9,788 nt of DNA from Actinomycetota bacterium (GTDB lineage: Bacteria > Actinomycetota > Actinomycetes > Actinomycetales > Angustibacteraceae): the NCBI GenBank assembly GCA_014377795.1, contig JACMOY010000181.1:1-9788 (forward strand), read 5' to 3'. Both the position numbers and the translations under genes were made by a program. This document shows, in pieces, positions 5,973-9,788 of this stretch (the stretch's first letter is position 1; each line of letters begins with the position of its first letter). The notes under the pieces are model-generated. The model did no database searches. It was not told where the DNA came from and saw only the letters and a list, made by a program, of their open reading frames with translations.

Positions 5973-6019
5973 GGGCCGTCCCCTGCCCGCATCCGACCCC
6001 GAGAGGACCCGGCCCGCTC

Positions 6020-6691
6020 ATGCGCGACGCCTTCCACGAGGAGCTCGACCACACTTCCGACCAGCTGGTCGAGATGACCCGGCTGGCCGGCTCGGCGATG
6101 GCCCGCGCGACCACCGCCCTGCTGGACGCCGACATCGGTCTGGCCGAGAGCGTCATCGCCGCCGACGAGCAGATCGACGCCCTGCAGCGCGAGCTCGACG
6201 ACACCTCGATCATGCTGCTGGCCCAGCAGCAGCCGGTCGCCACCGACCTGCGGATCATCGTCACCGGCATGCGGATGAGCGCGGACCTGGAGCGGATGGG
6301 CGACCTCGCCCGCCACGTCGCCAAGGTGGCCCGCCGGCGCTACCCCGACTCGGCCGTCCCGCCGGTGCTGCGCGCCACGATCCTCGAGATGGGCCAGGTG
6401 GCCGAGCGGATCGTGGCCAAGGCCGGCAGCGTCATCGCGAGCAAGGACCTGCACACCGCGGTCGAGCTCGAGCAGGACGACGACGAGATGGACCGCCTGC
6501 ACCGTCAGGTGTTCGCGATGCTGCTCAGCGAGGACTGGGACTACGGGATGGAGGCGGCGATCGACATCACGCTGATCGGCCGCTACTACGAGCGCTTCGC
6601 CGACCACGCCGTCTCGGTGGCCCGCCGCGTCGTCTACCTGGTCACCGGCGAGTGGCACGAGTCCTACACCCCCATCGTCCGCGTCCCCTGA
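6020..6691 (+). CDS. phoU: PhoU phosphate signalling regulator
   Basis: PhoU links the Pst phosphate transporter to the sensor kinase and keeps the Pho response off when phosphate is plentiful. The 223-residue product has the expected length and two related three-helix repeats at about 15-105 and 118-210. Each has the acidic metal-binding pattern: MSADLERMGDLARHVAKVA in the first, and the GRYYERFADHAVSVARRV segment in the second. The N-terminus MRDAFHEELD is typical, so I chose ATG at 6020; GAGAGGA at 6001-6007 is a ribosome site, though 12 nt away. The frame is open further upstream, but that part runs through the promoter and PHO box. It is divergent from its functional partners senX3-regX3 and convergent with gpm. 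Confidence 0.95.
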   Translation: MRDAFHEELDHTSDQLVEMTRLAGSAMARATTALLDADIGLAESVIAADEQIDALQRELDDTSIMLLAQQQPVATDLRIIVTGMRMSADLERMGDLARHVAKVARRRYPDSAVPPVLRATILEMGQVAERIVAKAGSVIASKDLHTAVELEQDDDEMDRLHRQVFAMLLSEDWDYGMEAAIDITLIGRYYERFADHAVSVARRVVYLVTGEWHESYTPIVRVP

Positions 6692-6694
6692 CCT

Positions 6695-6788
6695 CCCCCC
6701 CCCAACCCGGGCACTTGCTGCGCTCAGTGACGCTGGGCCCGAAGGGGCCGCGGCAAGTAGTGCAGCAAGTGCCGAAAAGGGGGGCGGG
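6695..6788. terminator. Compound inverted repeat between phoU and gpm, candidate bidirectional terminator
   Basis: A perfect 12-nt inverted repeat (6710-6721 with 6762-6773) encloses a 40-nt loop. Inside the loop a second hairpin pairs GGCCC (6736-6740) with GGGCC (6745-6749) around GAAG. Outside, a run of nine C (6695-6703) can pair with GGGGGGCGGG (6779-6788), which ends at the gpm stop. The left arm can alternatively pair with 6750-6759, a near copy of the right arm. It fills the whole 97-nt gap between two convergent stops, so a two-way terminator is the simplest reading. Confidence 0.65.
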
Positions 6789-7541
6789 CTAGCGGCCCTG
6801 GTTGGCGACGGCGGCGATCGCGTCGGCCGCCGCGTCGGCGTCCAGGTACTCGCCGCCGGGCTCGGTGGGACGCAGCACGGCGTCCAGCCGGTAGACCAGC
6901 GGGATGCCGGTGGGGATGTTCAGCCCGGCGATCGCGCTGTCGTCGATGCCGTCCAGGTGCTTGACCAGCGCACGCAGCGAGTTGCCGTGCGCGGCCACCA
7001 GCACCGTGCGGCCCTCGCGCAGGTCGGGGACGATCGAGGTCTGCCAGTACGGCAGCAGCCGGGTGACGACGTCGGCTAGGCACTCGGTGCGCGGGGCGGC
7101 GAGGCCCAGGTCGGCGTACCGGGGGTCGGCGGACTGCGAGAACTCGCTGTCGTCGTCCAGCGGCGGGGGCGGGACGTCGTACGAGCGGCGCCAGAGCGTG
7201 AACTGCTCGTCGCCGAACTCGGCCAGGGTCTGCTTCTTGTCCTTGCCCTGCAGGGCGCCGTAGTGGCGCTCGTTCAACCGCCAGCTGCGGCGCACCGGGA
7301 TCCAGTGCCGGTCGGCCTCGTCCAGCGCCAGGTGCGCGGTGGTGATGGCCCGGCGCAGCAGCGAGGTGTGGACGACGTCGGGCAGCACCCCGGCGTCGCG
7401 GATCAGCGTGCCGCCGCGCACCGCCTCGGACCGGCCCTTGTCGCTCAGTGCGACGTCGACCCAACCGGTGAACAGGTTCTGGGCGTTCCACTCGCTCTCG
7501 CCGTGGCGCAGCAGGACGAGGGTGTGCGCGGCGTCGCTCAT
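6789..7541 (-). CDS. gpmA: 2,3-bisphosphoglycerate-dependent phosphoglycerate mutase
   Basis: This enzyme interconverts 3- and 2-phosphoglycerate in glycolysis and gluconeogenesis. The 250-residue product has normal length for the cofactor-dependent class. The phospho-histidine motif [10 protein letters not shown] gives H13, the second histidine H185 lies in [11 protein letters not shown], and E91 lies in [27 protein letters not shown] and the insert near PPPPLDDD are typical of the mutase and separate it from broad phosphatases of the same fold. Start is ATG at 7541, 10 nt after the YbjN-like gene's stop. There is only a weak AGGG upstream, whereas TAGGGT lies 7 nt before the ATG, so a leaderless transcript is possible alongside co-transcription with mshA. 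In mycobacteria it is gpm1, in a similar neighbourhood. Confidence 0.95.
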   Translation of the reverse strand: MSDAAHTLVLLRHGESEWNAQNLFTGWVDVALSDKGRSEAVRGGTLIRDAGVLPDVVHTSLLRRAITTAHLALDEADRHWIPVRRSWRLNERHYGALQGKDKKQTLAEFGDEQFTLWRRSYDVPPPPLDDDSEFSQSADPRYADLGLAAPRTECLADVVTRLLPYWQTSIVPDLREGRTVLVAAHGNSLRALVKHLDGIDDSAIAGLNIPTGIPLVYRLDAVLRPTEPGGEYLDADAAADAIAAVANQGR

Positions 7542-7548
7542 GCGCCCA

Positions 7549-7554
7549 ACCCTA
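7549..7554 (-). promoter_or_regulatory. Candidate internal -10 of gpm (leaderless)
   Basis: Minus-strand TAGGGT contains the TAG stop of the upstream gene and ends 7 nt before the gpm ATG, which puts the predicted transcript start on the start codon. No clear -35 is present. Confidence 0.4.
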
Positions 7555-8049
7555 ATCCTCGAGCAGGTGCCGGAAGGCGTCCAGGTTGCGCGTCGACTCA
7601 CCGCGCGAGACACGCCAGGCCCACTCCTTGCGCATCGAGGTGAGGAACCCCATCGCCAGCAGGGTGTCGAACGCCGAGTCGCTGGCGTCCAGCACGGCGC
7701 CGAGCAGGGCGTCGACAGCGTCCGAGGTCACGGCCGCGACGGGCAGCCGGCCAACGACGAAGACGTCCCCGTCGCGGTCGATCGCGTAAGCCACCCCCTG
7801 CAGACGGGCGTTGCGCCGCAGCAGCCAGGCGTGCACGCGATCGGCGTTCTCGTCCGGCCGCCGGATCACGAACGCGGACGCCGACAGCGAGTGGTCGCCG
7901 ACCAGCAGCGACACGGCCGTGCGCAGCTTGTGGTCGCCGGGCAGCGCGGCGATCACCTCGCCGGGCCGCGTGCCGTCCTCGTGCTCGATCCCGGCCGCGT
8001 CGAGCACCGAGCGCACCTGTGCGGTCAGGTCGTCTCGCGAGCCGGTCAC
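7552..8049 (-). CDS. YbjN-domain protein
   Basis: The 165-residue cytosolic protein has an acidic N-terminal helix, then the block [32 protein letters not shown] (about 72-103), which is the hallmark of the YbjN/secretion-chaperone-like fold, and a helical C-terminal third ending in FRHLLED. No catalytic residues or membrane segments are visible. Members are usually thought to act as protein-binding or chaperone-like factors, and the molecular role of this branch is not established. Start is GTG at 8049, overlapping the mshA stop as GTGA, so the gene is coupled to mshA. A homologue follows mshA in M. tuberculosis (Rv0487), which suggests a conserved functional link with mycothiol or with gpm; that is inference. 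Confidence 0.85.
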   Translation of the reverse strand: MTGSRDDLTAQVRSVLDAAGIEHEDGTRPGEVIAALPGDHKLRTAVSLLVGDHSLSASAFVIRRPDENADRVHAWLLRRNARLQGVAYAIDRDGDVFVVGRLPVAAVTSDAVDALLGAVLDASDSAFDTLLAMGFLTSMRKEWAWRVSRGESTRNLDAFRHLLED

Positions 8050-9347
8050 CGCACGGGTTGCAGGTCGAGCGCCGAGCGCACGACCAGGTCGTCGGACGGC
8101 GGCTGCCGCGCCTGGTCGTAGACGTCGAGCAGGCGGTCGACCGTGTGGTCCCAGCCGTACCGGCCGGCGTGGGCAACCGCACCCGCGGCGAGTCGGGCCC
8201 GCCGGGCCGGGTCGTCGAGCAGGTCGCCGATGACCTGGGCCCAGCGGCGCGGGTCGTGGCCGTCGACGAGCACCCCGCTGACGTCGTCCGCCACGGCCTC
8301 GCGCAGCCCGCCGACGTCCGCGGCGACGACGGGCGCGCCGCAGGCCTGGGCCTCGACGGCGACCAGGCCGAACGACTCGTTGTACGACGGCACCGTGACG
8401 ACGTCGGCGCTGCGGTACCAGCGCACCAGCGCGTCACCGCCCACCGGCCGCTCGAACCGCACCACGTCGTCGGCGCCGAGCTCGGCGGCCAGGCGCACCA
8501 ACGACTCGGGCTCGCGCAGGCCCGACCCGCTGGGCCCGCCGACGATCGGCACCACCAGGTGCCGACGCAGCCCGGGCCGGACGGCGAGCAGGTGGGCGAC
8601 CGCTCGTACCAGGACGTCCGGCGCCTTGAGCGGCTGGATCCGGCCGACGAACAGCAGCACCACGGCGTCGGGCGCGATTCCGAGCGCGGCTCGACCGGCC
8701 GCCCGCTGGCTGGCGTCGCCGGGGGTGAACCGGTCCAGGTCGACGCCGGGTGGCACGATCGCGACCCGGCCGGGGTCCGCTCCGTACAGGTCGATCAGCT
8801 GGCAGGCCTCGTCGGCGGTGTTGGCCACCAGCCGGTCGGCGGCCTCGACCACCTGGGCCTCGCCGATCTCGCGACTGGCGGGCTCGGGCATGTCTCCGTC
8901 GGCCAGCGCCAGGTTCTTCACCCGCGCCATGGTGTGCATCGAGTGCACGAGCGGCACCTGCCACCGGTCGGCGGCGAGGTAGCCCACCTGGCCGCTGAGC
9001 CAGTAGTGCGAGTGCACGAGGTCGTACCAACCCGGCGGCCGCGCCGCCTCGGCGCGCATGACACCGGCGGCGAACGCGCACAGCTGACCGGGCAGGTCCT
9101 CTTTGCCCAGGCCCTCGTACGGCCCTGCGGCCACGTGCCGGACGACGACGCCGTCGTCCAGCTGCACGCGCGGTTCGGCGGTGCTGCTCGTCGCCCGGGT
9201 GAACACGTCGACCTCGACCCCGCGCTGCGCGAGGCGGCGGGCGGTCTCGACGACGTACACGTTCAGCCCACCGGCGTCGCCGGTGCCGGGCTGCTCGAGG
9301 GGTGAGGTGTGCACGGCAAGCATGGCCACTCGGCGCGGCAGCACCAT
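8046..9347 (-). CDS. mshA: D-inositol-3-phosphate glycosyltransferase (mycothiol synthesis)
   Basis: MshA joins N-acetylglucosamine from UDP-GlcNAc to 1L-myo-inositol 1-phosphate, the first committed step of mycothiol synthesis. The 433-residue product is a GT4-family, GT-B fold enzyme. The N-terminal acceptor domain has [20 protein letters not shown] (N29), GKEDLP (K82), HSHYWLSG (Y115) and HTMARVKN (T139). The UDP-sugar domain has [11 protein letters not shown] (R236, K241) and [17 protein letters not shown] with the E-x7-E pair E324/E332. These match positions I recall as active-site residues of the Corynebacterium enzyme. Start is ATG at 9347 because GAGGGAG (9354-9360) lies 6 nt upstream; GTG at 9392 would only add a non-family extension. 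The following YbjN-like gene overlaps it. The 84-nt upstream gap shows no clear promoter. Confidence 0.93.
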   Translation of the reverse strand: MVLPRRVAMLAVHTSPLEQPGTGDAGGLNVYVVETARRLAQRGVEVDVFTRATSSTAEPRVQLDDGVVVRHVAAGPYEGLGKEDLPGQLCAFAAGVMRAEAARPPGWYDLVHSHYWLSGQVGYLAADRWQVPLVHSMHTMARVKNLALADGDMPEPASREIGEAQVVEAADRLVANTADEACQLIDLYGADPGRVAIVPPGVDLDRFTPGDASQRAAGRAALGIAPDAVVLLFVGRIQPLKAPDVLVRAVAHLLAVRPGLRRHLVVPIVGGPSGSGLREPESLVRLAAELGADDVVRFERPVGGDALVRWYRSADVVTVPSYNESFGLVAVEAQACGAPVVAADVGGLREAVADDVSGVLVDGHDPRRWAQVIGDLLDDPARRARLAAGAVAHAGRYGWDHTVDRLLDVYDQARQPPSDDLVVRSALDLQPVR

Positions 9348-9353
9348 CAGCGG

Positions 9354-9360
9354 CTCCCTC
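9354..9360 (-). promoter_or_regulatory. Ribosome binding site of mshA
   Basis: Minus-strand GAGGGAG is 6 nt from the ATG at 9347. It selects this start over in-frame GTG at 9392 and TTG at 9389. Confidence 0.75.
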
Positions 9361-9431
9361 TGCTCGACCAGACGCTTCCCCCTGCCCAACACTGCCGCAC
9401 CGGCCCGTGTTCCGCCGCGGTGTCGGCGCGG

Positions 9432-9788
9432 TCAGCGCGGGGGCAGCAGCCCGGCCCGGCTCAGGGCCTCGCGCAGCGCCGTGCCGGTGGGGTCGCCGGC
9501 GCGGTAGAGCACGACCGGCTGGCCGAGCGGTGCGGGAACGGTGACGGTCACCGGCAGCGGCGGCTCTGTCGCGTCGGGCCCCCTGGCCGGGGGCGGCGGG
9601 ACGTCGGCGGGCGGGGCGGGCACCGGCTTGTCGCCGGTGCGGGTCGGCTGCGGAGTGGCGACGGCCTCGGGCGGGCCGGCGTACGTGCGCCCGGTGAACA
9701 GCTCGACCCAGCGGCCGGCCGGCAGCACGGCGCGCACCTCGCGCTGATCCTCGTGCACGACCGGCACGACGAGCAGCGCGGACCCGAA
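9432..9788 (-). CDS. Probable glycoside hydrolase family 31 protein, C-terminal part (partial)
   Basis: The frame is open to the window edge and gives the last 118 residues; the start lies outside. The beginning, FGSALLVVPVV, then REVRAVLPAGRWVELFTG, and later PVVLYRAGDPTGTALREAL, match the beta-sandwich that follows the catalytic barrel in GH31 alpha-glucosidases and alpha-xylosidases (LLVAPV..., YLPxGxWxDxWTG, PxFxRxG). The catalytic domain is not in the window, so activity and substrate cannot be judged. Residues 44-79 are an unusual Pro/Ala-rich stretch between two expected strands. The gene is upstream of mshA on the same strand with an 84-nt gap, and no functional link is evident. Confidence 0.6.
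   Translation of the reverse strand, partial: FGSALLVVPVVHEDQREVRAVLPAGRWVELFTGRTYAGPPEAVATPQPTRTGDKPVPAPPADVPPPPARGPDATEPPLPVTVTVPAPLGQPVVLYRAGDPTGTALREALSRAGLLPPR

Noticed and set aside
5876..6019. N-terminal extension of phoU from an upstream in-frame ATG
   Set aside because: The extension covers the PHO box and promoter region and does not resemble PhoU; ATG at 6020 gives the normal family N-terminus.
4803..6077. Long plus-strand open frame (424 codons) antisense to senX3
   Set aside because: It lies opposite a clear histidine kinase, is His/Asp/Val-rich with no domain pattern, and reflects the absence of stops in very GC-rich DNA.
6692..6788. Small RNA gene or CRISPR-like repeat between phoU and gpm
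   Set aside because: The repeats are inverted arms of one hairpin without spacers or promoter; a two-way terminator explains them more simply.
8019..9305. Long plus-strand open frame (428 codons) antisense to mshA
   Set aside because: It mirrors the mshA coding strand; its composition is low-complexity and it has no ribosome site or recognisable motif.
9348..9392. Longer mshA start at GTG 9392
   Set aside because: The added residues are not family-like and the strong ribosome site lies 6 nt before ATG 9347.

Overview
The window is a dense, very GC-rich chromosomal segment from an actinobacterium. Two blocks support this: mshA (mycothiol is made by Actinobacteria) followed by a YbjN-like gene, gpm and senX3-regX3, the order I recall around Rv0486-Rv0491 of Mycobacterium tuberculosis; and carD-yacL-ispD-ispF, with an LpqE-like lipoprotein divergent from carD, as I recall around Rv3581c-Rv3584. 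Here the blocks are adjacent, and phoU sits between gpm and senX3, as I recall in Streptomyces-type gene orders. Genus cannot be fixed from the sequence. It reads as conserved housekeeping chromosome: no mobile element, CRISPR array, tRNA or rRNA is visible.

Layout. 1-141 (+): C-terminal end of a metallo-beta-lactamase-fold hydrolase. 272-3059 (-): an apparent operon in the order carD, yacL-like PIN-TRAM membrane protein, ispD, ispF; the last three genes overlap by 4 nt (GTGA). 3292-3903 (+): LpqE-like lipoprotein, divergent from carD and convergent with regX3, with only 3 nt between the two stop codons. 3907-5843 (-): senX3 then regX3, overlapping by ATGA. 6020-6691 (+): phoU, divergent from senX3, with a probable PHO box between them. 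6789-9347 (-): mshA, YbjN-like gene, gpm. 9432-9788 (-): C-terminal part of a probable GH31 glycoside hydrolase.

How the genes work together. SenX3-RegX3 is the phosphate-starvation two-component system and PhoU its negative modulator. The 176-nt gap between them carries 11-nt-phased GTTCA repeats, consistent with autoregulation and control of phoU. IspD and IspF are the third and fifth steps of the MEP isoprenoid pathway and are co-transcribed with the RNA-polymerase-binding regulator CarD. Gpm is central glycolysis, and MshA starts mycothiol synthesis.

All three convergent gene junctions (142-271, 3904-3906, 6692-6788) carry an inverted repeat without a clear U-tract. senX3 and gpm each have a TANNNT hexamer exactly 7 nt before the start codon and no convincing ribosome binding site, so both may be leaderless. 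I found no wholly undescribed system. The most interesting points are the phased PHO box, glutamate at CarD position 47 where M. tuberculosis has arginine, the elaborate hairpin between phoU and gpm, and the uncharacterised membrane PIN-TRAM protein tied to isoprenoid genes.
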